Shown: positions 55,251-64,000, counted from the stretch's first letter. The stretch: 64,000 nucleotides of DNA from Microbacterium sp. cf332 (GCF_900102175.1 NZ_FNKN01000001.1:310001-374000), one strand, 5' to 3'. The notes: a model not told the origin generated them from the sequence alone. A program made the numbers and translations.

Positions 55251-56762
55251 TCACGCCAGGTGGGTCAACCGTCCGGCGAGGAGCGTCGCGAACACCGACG
55301 TCGCGCGGAGATCGGCGGCGTTCGCACACGCCAGCGGGTCGCGGTCGACCACGATCAGATCGGCGATGCCGCCCGGAGCGATGCCCGACCCGGTGTGCGA
55401 GCCGCCCGCGGTCGACGCGGCCAGCGCCAGGGCCGAGGTGACCCTCTGATGCGGCCGCCAGGGCGCCCGTGCATCACGCGTGCGGAACACGGCGTCGGCC
55501 ATCGTGGTCCACGGATCGAGCCGTGCCACCGGCGCGTCGGAGCCGAACAGCAGATTGGCGTCGGCGGCGGCGAGCTCGCTCAGCGGATAGGGGATCGCCG
55601 TCTGATCGACCCAGTACTCCTCCGCCACGTCCCGGTCGTCCACCGCGTGCGACGGCTGCACGCTGGCCGCGACGCCCAGCCGGGCGAACCGGGGGATGTC
55701 GGCGTGCGCGACGAGCTGGGCGTGCTCGATCGTGCCGGTCGCCCCCGTAGCGGCGAAGGCGTCGAGCGCGTGGCTGTTCGCAACGTCGCCGATGGCGTGC
55801 ACGGCGCAGGCGATGCCCGCGCCCGTCGCCCGCCGCATCAGGGCGAGGAGTTCGGCGGGCGGCACCGTCATGACCCCGAAGTCGTCGTCGGTCCCCGGGT
55901 AGCGGTGCGAGCACGCCGCCGTGCGCGTTCCGAGCGAGCCGTCGGTGATGACCTTGAACGACCCCATGCGCACGAGGCCGGCCGTATCGATCGCGTCTCC
56001 GGTCGCCAGGCCGGCGGTGATCGCGCGCTCCAACGAACTCGCGTAGACGCCGAACGAGACGCGCGCGGCGTCGAAGCCCTGGGCGAGGCGTCTCGCCCAG
56101 GCCTCCGCGTTCCATGCCATGTCGAGGTCGACGACACCGACGATGCCACGGGCGGCCGCCCGCGTCATGGCCTCGGAGACCGCGGCGTCGGCGATCGCGA
56201 CATCGAGCGCGTTCAGTCGGCGGGATATCTCGAAAGCGGGCTCCTCGCGGAGGACGCCGTCGGACGCGGTCATGCCCTCGCGGTGGAGAGCGGCGCTGTT
56301 GAGCCAGACGCTGTGGACGTCGGCGTTGATGAGGTACGTCGGGAGGTCGCCCGTCGCCGCATCGAGCAGCTCGAGGCTCGGTCGATCCGCCCAGAGCGCG
56401 TCGCGGAATCCCGATCCGACCCGACGCCCGTCCTGGTCTGCGGCGACGCGTCCCATGAGGGCCGCCGCCGCGGCCGCGGATCCCGCGCCCTCGAGGTCGG
56501 CTCGACGGGCGGCGAGAGCCCACTGCACCGTATGGACGTGGTGATCCCAGAGCCCGGGGAGCAGCCATCCCCCTGCTCCGTCGAGCACTGCTCCCGACCG
56601 GACCAGTGCCCCGGCCGGTGCGATGTCGACGACGGTCCCGTCCGCGATGTGCACGTCGACGAGCTCGGTCCCGAAGGGATCGGTCCGATCCGGCCCGGTC
56701 AGCCGGACGTCGGCGATGACGTCGACGGTCTCGCCCCGGCTGCGACCGACGCCGGTGGTCAT
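55251..56762 (-). CDS. Amidohydrolase family protein (YtcJ-like)
   Basis: Metal-dependent amidohydrolase of about 503 residues. The N-terminal beta sandwich (DVRLTGPDRTDPFG, DGTVVDIAP) precedes the metal-binding LLPGLWDHHVHT (HxH), with further ligands in HSVWLNSAALH, VHAIGDVANSHALDAF, GTIEHAQL and GSDAPV. The pattern fits the YtcJ/N-substituted formamide deformylase group; substrate unknown. ATG 56762 overlaps the stop of the PaiB-like gene (ATGA); a longer in-frame start at 57002 overlaps that gene wholly. Last gene of rpiB-nei-paiB-amidohydrolase. Confidence 0.88.
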   Translation of the reverse strand: MTTGVGRSRGETVDVIADVRLTGPDRTDPFGTELVDVHIADGTVVDIAPAGALVRSGAVLDGAGGWLLPGLWDHHVHTVQWALAARRADLEGAGSAAAAAALMGRVAADQDGRRVGSGFRDALWADRPSLELLDAATGDLPTYLINADVHSVWLNSAALHREGMTASDGVLREEPAFEISRRLNALDVAIADAAVSEAMTRAAARGIVGVVDLDMAWNAEAWARRLAQGFDAARVSFGVYASSLERAITAGLATGDAIDTAGLVRMGSFKVITDGSLGTRTAACSHRYPGTDDDFGVMTVPPAELLALMRRATGAGIACAVHAIGDVANSHALDAFAATGATGTIEHAQLVAHADIPRFARLGVAASVQPSHAVDDRDVAEEYWVDQTAIPYPLSELAAADANLLFGSDAPVARLDPWTTMADAVFRTRDARAPWRPHQRVTSALALAASTAGGSHTGSGIAPGGIADLIVVDRDPLACANAADLRATSVFATLLAGRLTHLA

Positions 56763-57412
56763 GTCGCACCCTCCCGCGCAGCGCGGATCGTCTCGTGCGC
56801 CCGCCGCATCTCGGCGGCGAGGCGGACGTCGGCATACGGGCTCTCGCCCGACTCGATCCGTTCGACGATGGTGTCGACGACGGCATCCGGCCGGTTCTGG
56901 CTCAGCTTCCGCTTGGCGCTGACACGGGTGGGGGTCAGCCGGAAGCCGACCGTGCCCCGCTCGAGGCGTCGCACGAAGTCCTCGTCGTTGGGGGCCGACC
57001 ACATGCCGCGCGGCTGGGGAAGCGCCGACTCGAACCGGTCGACGAGGCGCTCGAGCACGCGGAGGTTCTCCTCGGGGGTGAGGATCTCAGCGACTCCCGC
57101 GAGGTGGACCGAGACGAAGTTCCAGGTGGGCACGGCGGCGACGTCTCCGTACCAGCTGGGCGACACATAGCCGTGCGGACCCTGCACCACGACGAGCATC
57201 TCCGTGTCGCCGAGACCGTGCACGACATCGTCGGGACGGCCCACGTGGCCCACGATCGTCAGGTCGTCTCGCTCGTCGTCGAGGAGCACCGCGTAGTGCG
57301 ATGCCACGAGCCCGTCGGCGGACGAGCTGACGAGCGTGACCCAGGGATTCTGCTCGATCACCCGACGCAGTTCGGCCACGTCGGTCATCGCGAAACTCGG
57401 ATTCTGTCTCAT
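56759..57412 (-). CDS. FMN-binding PaiB-like protein
   Basis: A 217-residue protein of the PaiB/FMN-binding split-barrel family (named after Bacillus PaiB, first described as a transcriptional regulator). MTDVAELRRVIEQNPWVTLV, SHYAVLLDDERDDLTIVGHVG-like and PHGYVSPSWYG are typical. The final helical part (RLTPTRVSAKRKLSQNRP) is also conserved. It could be an FMN-dependent oxidoreductase rather than a regulator. Starts 4 nt after the upstream glycosylase gene; ATG 57412 or the internal ATG 57388 are both possible. Confidence 0.87.
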   Translation of the reverse strand: MRQNPSFAMTDVAELRRVIEQNPWVTLVSSSADGLVASHYAVLLDDERDDLTIVGHVGRPDDVVHGLGDTEMLVVVQGPHGYVSPSWYGDVAAVPTWNFVSVHLAGVAEILTPEENLRVLERLVDRFESALPQPRGMWSAPNDEDFVRRLERGTVGFRLTPTRVSAKRKLSQNRPDAVVDTIVERIESGESPYADVRLAAEMRRAHETIRAAREGAT

Positions 57413-57416
57413 CGGC

Positions 57417-58415
57417 TCACCTCTGACAGTTCGGGCACCAGTACAGCTTCCGCGAGGCCATCTCCTCGAGCACGATCGCCGTACCGCACACCCGGCACGG
57501 CAGACCCGCGCGGTGGTACACCCAATGGCGGTCGTCGCGATGTGCCATCGCCCGCCGCCACGCCTCGGGATCGAGGTCGTCCATCGTCATCATCTGACCG
57601 GTCTCGACGCCGATGGCCAGCAGACGCACCCAATCGCGCCAGAGCCCGCGAACGGTCTCGTCCGAGACCTCCCGTCCCGGCGTGTGAGGGTTCAGGCGCG
57701 CCCGGAAGAGCATCTCGGCCCGGTAGACGTTGCCGATGCCACTCACGACGCTCTGATCCATCAGCAGCAGGCCGATGGGCGTCGGCTTGCGGCGCACGAC
57801 GGACGTGAAGCGCTCCTCCCCCGTGGTGCTGTCGTCGACGAGGGGGTCGGGTCCCAGCTTGGCGATCGTCTCCTGCACCTCGTCGGGCGTCTGCAGCCGG
57901 CACGCCGTAGGCCCGCGGAGATCGGCGCACGTGACGTCGGTGAGCAGCCGCAGCCGCACCTGCCCGACCACCGGAGGCGGCCATTCCGCCGTATCGGTCG
58001 CATCGTCGCCGAGGCCCGTCGTCTGCTCGCTCATGCGCACCCGGGAGCGACGGGGCGCGCCGATCGAGCTGAGCGAGTTCTCGCCCGCGCTGTCGAACAC
58101 GACGTCGAGCTGGGTCCCGCGCTGATTGGTCTGACCCATGCGCCCGTTCGCCGAAGCGATCGTGGGGTCGGCAGCGATCTCGCCGGCGAAGTCCCAGGCC
58201 CCGTACATGCCCAGGTGTACTCGCAGCCACACATCGTCCTCGAAGGCGAGGAACATCTGCTTGCCGACCGCGCGCGCCTCGATCGCCTCGCGGCCGTCCA
58301 ACACCGCGGCGCCCTCGGCGAACCGACCCTGCGGACTCGACGCACCGACGCGGCGGCCCACGATGTTCCGGTCGAACTGCCGGGCGATGCGATGGACGGA
58401 GTGCCCCTCGGGCAT
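57417..58415 (-). CDS. Fpg/Nei family DNA glycosylase (Nei2-like)
   Basis: Base-excision repair glycosylase/AP lyase (332 residues). The start MPEGHSVHR has the catalytic Pro2 and Glu3; MPEG rather than MPELPE places it in the Nei branch, acting on oxidised pyrimidines. Helix-two-turn-helix SVVSGIGNVYRAEMLF and the zinc finger CRVCGTAI...YWCPNCQR at the C-terminus are intact. ATG overlaps the rpiB stop (ATGA). It is longer than typical Nei by about 50 residues, mostly in the middle. Confidence 0.93.
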   Translation of the reverse strand: MPEGHSVHRIARQFDRNIVGRRVGASSPQGRFAEGAAVLDGREAIEARAVGKQMFLAFEDDVWLRVHLGMYGAWDFAGEIAADPTIASANGRMGQTNQRGTQLDVVFDSAGENSLSSIGAPRRSRVRMSEQTTGLGDDATDTAEWPPPVVGQVRLRLLTDVTCADLRGPTACRLQTPDEVQETIAKLGPDPLVDDSTTGEERFTSVVRRKPTPIGLLLMDQSVVSGIGNVYRAEMLFRARLNPHTPGREVSDETVRGLWRDWVRLLAIGVETGQMMTMDDLDPEAWRRAMAHRDDRHWVYHRAGLPCRVCGTAIVLEEMASRKLYWCPNCQR

Positions 58416-58960
58416 CAGCCTGCTTCCGGGTCGAACGAATCCGTGGCGGGAAGCGGCGAGGTCGTTCCCGCAGCGCTCTCACGCGGGTCAGGCAGCAGGC
58501 TGCCGTCGGCCTCGTAGGCGGCGAGCTGGGCGATGCGGCGCGAGTGGCGCTCCTCGTCGCTGAACGGCGTTGCGATGAACCTGTCGATGAAGGTCACGGC
58601 CTCGTCGAACGTGTGCTGACGCGCGCCGATGGCGATGACGTTCGCATCGTTGTGCTCCCGAGCCAGCTCGGCGGTGGCGATGTTCCACACGAGGGCGGCA
58701 CGGGCACCGTGGACCTTGTTGGCGGCCATCTGCTCGCCGTTGCCGGACCCGCCGAAGACGACCCCGAGGGCGTCGACGCCGGCAGCCCGGTCACGCACGA
58801 CGGCCTGCGCCGCGCGGATGCAGAACGCCGGGTAGTCGTCGACCGGGTCGTACTCGATGGGGCCGTGATCGACGACGTCATGGCCGGCGGCGGCGAGGTG
58901 GTGCTGGAGCTGGGTCGAGAACTCGAGACCGGCGTGGTCGGTCGCGATATGGATGCGCAT
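58415..58960 (-). CDS. rpiB: Ribose-5-phosphate isomerase B
   Basis: RpiB (181 residues), interconverting ribose-5-phosphate and ribulose-5-phosphate in the pentose phosphate pathway. The active-site loop is GGSGNGEQMAANK, in which Glu replaces the Cys of the E. coli enzyme; this is the form known from Mycobacterium tuberculosis. ATDHAGLEF and HNDANVIAIGARQH are also typical. A C-terminal tail of about 25 residues is rich in Ser, Pro and Ala. ATG 58960 has TAGGAT (58972-58967, minus strand) exactly 6 nt upstream, so the four-gene mRNA is probably leaderless. Confidence 0.96.
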   Translation of the reverse strand: MRIHIATDHAGLEFSTQLQHHLAAAGHDVVDHGPIEYDPVDDYPAFCIRAAQAVVRDRAAGVDALGVVFGGSGNGEQMAANKVHGARAALVWNIATAELAREHNDANVIAIGARQHTFDEAVTFIDRFIATPFSDEERHSRRIAQLAAYEADGSLLPDPRESAAGTTSPLPATDSFDPEAG

Positions 58961-59071
58961 GGCACCATCCTATGAACGTGCGAGCCCCGGAAGCGTAGGC
59001 TGGCACGGTTGCCGTCGGCGCCAGCAGCGCGCGGCCCCGAACCTCACCCCGACCCTGGGAGCAGAACGCAC

Positions 59072-61618
59072 GTGCCTGGAGAGAACCTCACCCGCATCGA
59101 GGCGCAAGAGCGCCGCGCGATCGTCGACACGCAGTCCTACGACATCGCCCTCGACCTGACCGTCGGCGCGGAGGTGTTCCGCTCGCGTACGGTGATCCGC
59201 TTCACCGCAGCCGAAGGAGCATCGACCTTCGTCGACCTGATCGCACGCGAGGTGCGCGAGATCACATTGAACGGACGCTCGGTCGACCCGTCGGCATTCG
59301 ACGACTCACGCATCGCCCTCGATGACCTCGCCGCCGAGAACGAGCTCATCGTCGACGCCGACTGCCTGTACACGAACACCGGCGAGGGCCTTCACCGCTT
59401 CGTCGACCCCGTCGACGGCGAGGTATACCTCTACTCCCAGTTCGAGGTGCCCGACTCGCGCCGCGTCTTCGCCGTGTTCGAGCAGCCCGACCTGAAGGCG
59501 CAGTTCCGCTTCACCATCACCGCTCCCGCGGAGTGGAAGGTCGTCTCGAACTCCCCCACCCCCGAGCCGGTCGCCGGCGACGGCGGCACGGCGACGTGGG
59601 CGTTCGAGCCGACGCCGCGCATCTCGTCGTACATCACCGCTCTCGTCGCCGGCCCCTACGAGCAGGTCTTCTCCGAGCTGACGAGCGCCGACGGTCGGGT
59701 GATCCCCCTCGGCGTCTATGCACGCAAGAGCCTGTGGCAGTACCTGGACGCGGACTACGTGTTCGACAAGACCCGACAGGGTTTCGCGTACTTCGAGGAC
59801 AAGTTCGGCGTGCCGTACCCCTTCGCGAAGTACGACCAGCTCTTCGTGCCCGAGTTCAACGCGGGCGCGATGGAGAACGCCGGGGCCGTCACGTTCACCG
59901 AGACCTACGTGTTCCGTTCCAAGGTCACCGATGCGGTGAAGGAACGGCGCGTCGTCACGATCCTGCATGAACTCGCACACATGTGGTTCGGCGACCTCGT
60001 GACGATGAAGTGGTGGAACGACCTCTGGCTGAACGAGTCGTTCGCCGAATGGGCGTCGACGATCGCGACCGCCGAGGCGACGGAGTGGACCGAGGCCTGG
60101 ACGACGTTCAACGCCATGGAGAAGACCTGGGCCTACCGTCAGGATCAGCTCCCCTCCACCCACCCGGTCGTCGCGAGCATCACCGACCTGGAAGACGTCC
60201 AGGTGAACTTCGACGGCATCACCTACGCGAAGGGCGGGTCGGTGCTCAAGCAGCTCGCGGCCTGGGTGGGGGTCGAGGCGTTCTTCGCCGGCGTCTCCGC
60301 CTACTTCCGCAAGCACGCGTGGAGCAACACCGAGCTGTCGGATCTCCTCGTCGAGCTCGAGGCCACGAGCGGGCGCGAGCTCGCGACCTGGTCGAAGAAG
60401 TGGCTCGAGACCGCCGGCGTGAACACCCTCGAGCCCGAGATCGCGACCGACGTCGAGGGCCGGATCACACGATTCGCGATCGTGCAGACCGCTCCTGCGG
60501 ACTACCCAACCATCCGCCCGCACCGCCTGGGCGTCGGCTTCTACTCGCTCAGCGACGGCGCCCTCGTGCGCACGCACCACGTCGAGCTCGACGTGGACGG
60601 CGACCTCACCGAGGTCCCCGAGCTGAAGGGGCGCACCCAGCCCGACCTCGTGCTGCTGAACGACAACGACCTCGCTTACGCGAAGATCCGCCTCGACGAG
60701 CGGTCGCTGCGCACCGCGATCGAACATCTCGCCAAGATCTCCGACCCGCTCGCCCGGTCGCTCGTGTGGGGAGCAGCGTGGGACCAGACCCGCGACGCCG
60801 AGGCGTCGGCGACGGACTACATCGACCTGGTGCTGCGCAACATCGGCACCGAGACCGAGTCGACGACGGTCCGGACCACCCTCGGTCAGCTGCAGCTCGC
60901 CGCGAACTCGTACGTCGACCCCCGCACCCGGGATGCGGCACGTCAGCGCGTCGCCGACGGGCTCTGGGCGCTCGCACACGACGCGGAGCCCGGCAGCGAC
61001 AGTCAGCTGCAGTTCGTGACCGCCTTCGCGTCGGCCGCGTCCACGCCGCAGCACGCCGAGACCGTCGCGGCTCTGCGATCGGGGGACTCGGCTCTTCCGG
61101 GTCTCGAGATCGACGCCGACCTCTCGTGGACCCTGCTCGTGTCGCTCGCGGCGGCCGGAGCCGTCTCCGCCGCGGACATCGACGCCGCGCTCGCTGCGGA
61201 CAACACCGCCAAGGGCGGCGAGTTCGCCGCGCAGGCGCGTGCAGCCCTGCCCACGGCGGAGGCGAAGCACGCGGCCTGGTCGTCGCTGGTCGACAGCGAC
61301 GACCTGCCGAACACGGTCGTCCGGTCGGCGGCGATGGGGTTCACGCATCCGGCGGGAGTCGAACTCCTGACGCCGTTCGTCGACGAGTACTTCCGGATGC
61401 TGCTCCCCGTCTGGGAGTCGCGCAGCTACCAGATCGCCCAGTACTTGATCGTCGGTCTCTATCCCGCGGCACTCGCGAACGTCGAGCTGCGCGACGCGAC
61501 CCGGACCTGGCTCGGCCAGAACATCGAAGCCCCGGCGGCGCTCCGCCGCCTCGTCGCCGAGAACCTCGCCGGCGTCGAGCGTGCCCTCTCGGTGCAGGAG
61601 CGCGACGCGCAGGACTGA
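59072..61618 (+). CDS. pepN: Aminopeptidase N (M1 family)
   Basis: Zinc aminopeptidase (848 residues) of family M1, actinobacterial type. Substrate loop GAMEN in FNAGAMENAGAVTF (about 262-275), zinc site HELAHMWFGD (about 299) with the third ligand in NESFAEW. The C-terminal ERAP1-like helical domain fills the second half. GTG 59072 (VPGENLTRIEAQERRAI) with GGGAG 9 nt upstream is chosen; TTG 59009 is 7 nt after a TAGGCT (58996-59001) and would be a leaderless alternative adding 21 residues of unlikely sequence. Divergent from rpiB. Confidence 0.95.
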   Translation: MPGENLTRIEAQERRAIVDTQSYDIALDLTVGAEVFRSRTVIRFTAAEGASTFVDLIAREVREITLNGRSVDPSAFDDSRIALDDLAAENELIVDADCLYTNTGEGLHRFVDPVDGEVYLYSQFEVPDSRRVFAVFEQPDLKAQFRFTITAPAEWKVVSNSPTPEPVAGDGGTATWAFEPTPRISSYITALVAGPYEQVFSELTSADGRVIPLGVYARKSLWQYLDADYVFDKTRQGFAYFEDKFGVPYPFAKYDQLFVPEFNAGAMENAGAVTFTETYVFRSKVTDAVKERRVVTILHELAHMWFGDLVTMKWWNDLWLNESFAEWASTIATAEATEWTEAWTTFNAMEKTWAYRQDQLPSTHPVVASITDLEDVQVNFDGITYAKGGSVLKQLAAWVGVEAFFAGVSAYFRKHAWSNTELSDLLVELEATSGRELATWSKKWLETAGVNTLEPEIATDVEGRITRFAIVQTAPADYPTIRPHRLGVGFYSLSDGALVRTHHVELDVDGDLTEVPELKGRTQPDLVLLNDNDLAYAKIRLDERSLRTAIEHLAKISDPLARSLVWGAAWDQTRDAEASATDYIDLVLRNIGTETESTTVRTTLGQLQLAANSYVDPRTRDAARQRVADGLWALAHDAEPGSDSQLQFVTAFASAASTPQHAETVAALRSGDSALPGLEIDADLSWTLLVSLAAAGAVSAADIDAALAADNTAKGGEFAAQARAALPTAEAKHAAWSSLVDSDDLPNTVVRSAAMGFTHPAGVELLTPFVDEYFRMLLPVWESRSYQIAQYLIVGLYPAALANVELRDATRTWLGQNIEAPAALRRLVAENLAGVERALSVQERDAQD

Positions 61619-61633
61619 GGTCATCCGTTCGAG

Positions 61634-61667
61634 CGATGGGCGTCGTACTGCGGTACGACGCCCATCG
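61634..61667 (+). terminator. Terminator after pepN
   Basis: Perfect 15-bp stem CGATGGGCGTCGTAC (61634-61648) with its complement (61653-61667), tetraloop TGCG, 15 nt after the stop. Confidence 0.85.
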
Positions 61668-61725
61668 TCGTATCCGGCACCGCCGTCGGACGCCGTTCCG
61701 GCGCTGCCTCATTAGCGTGGGACGC

Positions 61726-62640
61726 ATGATCGTTGCAGATGGCCTCACCAAGAGGTACGGAGACAAGACAGCCGTCGACGGGGTGAGCTTCACCGTCCAA
61801 TCGGGCAAGGTGACGGGCTTCCTCGGACCCAACGGCGCCGGGAAATCCACCACGATGCGCATGATCGTGGGGCTCGACCGCCCGACGTCCGGCAGCGTGA
61901 CCATCGATGGGCGCGACTACCGGACACTGCGTTCGCCCCTCACCGAGGTCGGCATCCTCCTCGATGCGAAAGCGGTGCACACGGGACGCAGCGCCCGCAA
62001 CCACCTGCGGGCGATGGCGGCGACCCACGGCATCCCTCGTTCCCGTGTCGACGAGGTGATCGAGATCACCGGTCTCGGCTCGGTGGCCGGCAAGCGCGCC
62101 GGCAAGTTCTCCCTGGGCATGGGACAGCGCCTGGGGATCGCCGCCGCCCTCCTCGGCGACCCGCAGACCCTCATCCTCGACGAGCCGGTGAACGGCCTGG
62201 ACCCGGAGGGTGTGCGCTGGGTGCGCCAGTTCGTGCGCGGGCAGGCCGCACAGGGCCGGACCGTTCTGCTGTCGAGCCACCTGATGAGCGAGATGGCGCT
62301 GACCGCCGATCACGTCATCGTGCTCGGCAAGGGCCGCGTCCTCGCGGATGCCGGCATCGACGAGCTCGTGCGTTCGTGGACCAGCAACACCGTCGTCGTC
62401 CGCACCCCGCGTGCCGACGACCTGACCCGTCTCATCGCAGGACCGGATGTCGCGGTCACGAGCGGCGAGCCGGGACTGCTGCAGGTCGCCGGTCTGAGCG
62501 CCGCCGCGATCGGCGACGCCGCCGCCGCCCACGGCATCCCGCTCCACGAGCTCACGCCGAGAGCGGGCTCGCTCGAGGACGCCTATCTCGCACTGACCGA
62601 GGGCTCGGTCGAATACCAGACGAAGGGGGCCGTGCGATGA
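61726..62640 (+). CDS. ABC transporter ATP-binding protein (ABC-2 exporter type)
   Basis: ATPase (304 residues) of an ABC-2-type export system. Walker A GPNGAGKST (34-42), signature FSLGMGQRLGIAAALLG, Walker B TLILDEPVNGLDPEG and the switch LLSSHLMSEM are complete. The signature reads SLGMGQR instead of LSGGQ, normal for the bacitracin/lantibiotic-export (BcrA/CcmA-like) branch. About 90 extra C-terminal residues are usual there. ATG 61726 has TAGCGT (61713-61718) 7 nt upstream. Stop overlaps the permease ATG. Confidence 0.92.
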   Translation: MIVADGLTKRYGDKTAVDGVSFTVQSGKVTGFLGPNGAGKSTTMRMIVGLDRPTSGSVTIDGRDYRTLRSPLTEVGILLDAKAVHTGRSARNHLRAMAATHGIPRSRVDEVIEITGLGSVAGKRAGKFSLGMGQRLGIAAALLGDPQTLILDEPVNGLDPEGVRWVRQFVRGQAAQGRTVLLSSHLMSEMALTADHVIVLGKGRVLADAGIDELVRSWTSNTVVVRTPRADDLTRLIAGPDVAVTSGEPGLLQVAGLSAAAIGDAAAAHGIPLHELTPRAGSLEDAYLALTEGSVEYQTKGAVR

Positions 62641-63446
62641 GCACCACCACCGTGCAGACTCCGGCACCCGTCCGAGCCGCGCAGCCGAACGTGCGACTGT
62701 CCTTCGGGCGCGTCGTCCGGAGCGAGGCGATCAAGCTCCTGACCCTCCGCTCGACCTGGTGGTCGCTCGGCGTCACGGCCGCGCTCGCGATCGGGATCTC
62801 GTTGCTCATGGCGTGGGCCTCGCGCGACTTCCCGGGCGACTTCTCCCCCGTGGTCGCCGTCACGGCGCCCATGCAGTTCACGATGCTCGTATCGGGCATC
62901 CTCGGCGCCATGGCCATCACCGGCGAGTACTCGACCGGCATGATCCGCTCGACCCTCACGGCGGAGCCGCGGCGAGGCGCCGTCCTCGCCGCCAAGGCCC
63001 TCGTCGTGGGCGTGCTCCTCGGCGTGACCACGGTCGTCACCTCGCTCGCTGCCGTGGTCGTGACGACCCCGGTCTTCGGCGAGAGCGCGATCGACTGGTC
63101 CGATGCCGAGTCGTCACTCGTCCCGCTCGCCTTCGGCGTGCTCGCCATGGCGACCTTCGCGCTGCTGGGACTCGGGTGGGGCTTCATCATCCGCAACGGC
63201 GCCGGCGCGATCGCCGCCACTGTCGGCATCCTCTTCGTGCTGCCCATCGTGCTCAGCCTCTTCACGTTCGGTGGCGAGGCATGGGCGTGGATCGTCGACC
63301 TGACCCAGTACCTCCCCGCATCCGCCGCGCAGAGTCTCACGGTCCCGGGCGCCGACGACATCGCCGGCTCGGTGCTGACCCTCCTCGCCTGGCCCGCAGC
63401 GACCCTGCTCGCGGGATGGGCCATCCTGCGCACGCGCGACGCGTAG
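62637..63446 (+). CDS. ABC-2 type transporter permease
   Basis: A 269-residue permease with about six membrane helices: SEAIKLLTLRSTWWSLGVTA leads into helix 1, followed by GILGAMAITGEYSTGMIRSTL, the motif common to drug- or lantibiotic-export permeases. Substrate unknown. ATG overlaps the stop of the ATPase gene (ATGA). The sensor-kinase-like gene begins 10 nt after its stop. Confidence 0.9.
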   Translation: MSTTTVQTPAPVRAAQPNVRLSFGRVVRSEAIKLLTLRSTWWSLGVTAALAIGISLLMAWASRDFPGDFSPVVAVTAPMQFTMLVSGILGAMAITGEYSTGMIRSTLTAEPRRGAVLAAKALVVGVLLGVTTVVTSLAAVVVTTPVFGESAIDWSDAESSLVPLAFGVLAMATFALLGLGWGFIIRNGAGAIAATVGILFVLPIVLSLFTFGGEAWAWIVDLTQYLPASAAQSLTVPGADDIAGSVLTLLAWPAATLLAGWAILRTRDA

Positions 63447-63456
63447 GGTACGAGGA

Positions 63457-64000
63457 GTGTCCCCCGGAAGCCGCGGCTCGTCGTCCAGCGACGATGACCT
63501 GCGGCTTCCGCGTGCGCCGGGGGTGCTCCGGCGCTTCTGGGGCCGGCATCCGGTCTTCGCCGACATCCTCACGGCGCTCGTATGCCTGCTGCTCTCGCTC
63601 GTGCCGGCGACGAGCTTCACAGACCGCATGGACGACGCGATCGGCATCGGGGCGCATTGGCCCATCACCGCCCCCGTCGTCATGGTCGTCATCGTCCTCG
63701 GCTGCGCGTCGCTGCTCCTGCGCCGGCGCTTCCCGACCGCCGTGTTCGTCATCGCGGCGCTCGTCGCGCTCGCCTACCTTCTCGCGCCCGTCGCTACCGG
63801 CGGGCCGATCCTCGGGATCGCCGCCTACACCCTCGCCGTCCATCGCAGCACCCGCGCGTGCCTCATGGGAGTCGCGATCGCCCTCGGCGTCATCGGCACC
63901 GCCGCCGCCACCCTCGGGCTCACCGGGTGGATCGCTCCCACCATCGCGTGGAACGCCCTCGTCGGCGAGATCCTGACAGCCCTCATCGGCGCGCTCATCG
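63457..64000 (+). CDS. Probable sensor histidine kinase, N-terminal part (cut by window end)
   Basis: An open frame from GTG 63457 to the window end (181 codons, no stop). After a polar start it shows FWGRHPVFADILTALVCLLL, then four or five membrane helices (PVVMVVIVLGCASLLLRRRF; VFVIAALVALAYLLAP), the layout of the N-terminal membrane domain of NarL-type histidine kinases in actinobacteria. The kinase core lies outside the window, so the assignment is from the membrane part and from the adjacent ABC exporter. GAGGA is close upstream, and TAGGGT (63444-63449) is 7 nt before the start, overlapping the permease stop. Confidence 0.65.
   Translation, partial: MSPGSRGSSSSDDDLRLPRAPGVLRRFWGRHPVFADILTALVCLLLSLVPATSFTDRMDDAIGIGAHWPITAPVVMVVIVLGCASLLLRRRFPTAVFVIAALVALAYLLAPVATGGPILGIAAYTLAVHRSTRACLMGVAIALGVIGTAAATLGLTGWIAPTIAWNALVGEILTALIGALI

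Noticed and set aside
58996-59011. Leaderless TTG 59009 as the pepN start
   Set aside because: The extra 21 residues are Pro/Arg-rich and unlike PepN, whereas GTG 59072 gives the usual PGENLTR start with a binding site; kept only as an alternative.

Overview
The window is a 64 kb piece of a high-GC actinobacterial chromosome. Gene order and protein sequences point to the family Microbacteriaceae, most likely Microbacterium or a close relative. Supporting traits are the paired clpP genes next to clpX and tig, an ileS with an actinobacterial translational T-box, the block ileS-folC-DUF4233-ndk next to rne-rplU-rpmA-obgE-proB-proA, comEA-comEC near holA and rpsT, a Glu-type RpiB, and many leaderless start codons. 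No prophage, insertion sequence, CRISPR array or rRNA is visible, so this looks like core chromosome with a few lineage-specific insertions. Coding density is very high; no gene-free stretch reaches 300 bases.

Layout. 0.1-5.1 kb: a giant secreted nuclease/5'-nucleotidase. 5.2-13.5 kb: a hydrolase, rpsT, holA, a divergent TetR/oxidoreductase pair, comEC, comEA, and a DUF4395-thioredoxin pair. 13.5-21 kb: leuS, pabB, dedA, an App1-type phosphatase, a SRAP protein, a family auto-named 3-methyladenine DNA glycosylase, and tRNA-Ala. 21-28 kb, minus strand: rsfS, a repeat-rich membrane protein, nadD, a small membrane protein, proA, proB, obgE, rpmA, rplU. 28-37.5 kb: DUF4031, rne, a VKOR-like protein, ndk, a DUF4233 protein, folC and type 2 ileS under a T-box. 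37.5-44.4 kb: pentapeptide-like protein, acetyltransferase, Ohr/OsmC, metNIQ, an archaeal-type valS and a 77-residue protein. 44.4-49.1 kb: ArsR-like regulator with MFS exporter, M3 oligopeptidase, a DHFR-like reductase. 49.1-54 kb: clpX, clpP2, clpP1, tig, tRNA-Pro and tRNA-Gly. 54-61.6 kb: gamma carbonic anhydrase, dps, the rpiB-nei-paiB-amidohydrolase operon, and pepN. The right edge holds an ABC exporter and the start of a probable sensor kinase cut by the window end.

How the parts fit. The clpX/clpP1/clpP2/tig cluster, the M3 peptidase and PepN cover protein folding and turnover. Four aminoacyl-synthetase and tRNA elements, rpsT, rplU, rpmA, obgE, rsfS and rne cover translation and RNA processing. 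The secreted nuclease/nucleotidase could turn external DNA into nucleosides and phosphate, while ComEA/ComEC import DNA. Several regulatory sites can be read directly: a T-box before ileS, a 14-bp inverted repeat between the oxidoreductase and tetR, a near-perfect 21-bp palindrome between ohr and metN, and three 14-bp-phased repeats before the ArsR-like gene. About twenty genes show a TAnnnT hexamer 6-7 nt before the start codon, a strong sign that leaderless mRNAs are common here.
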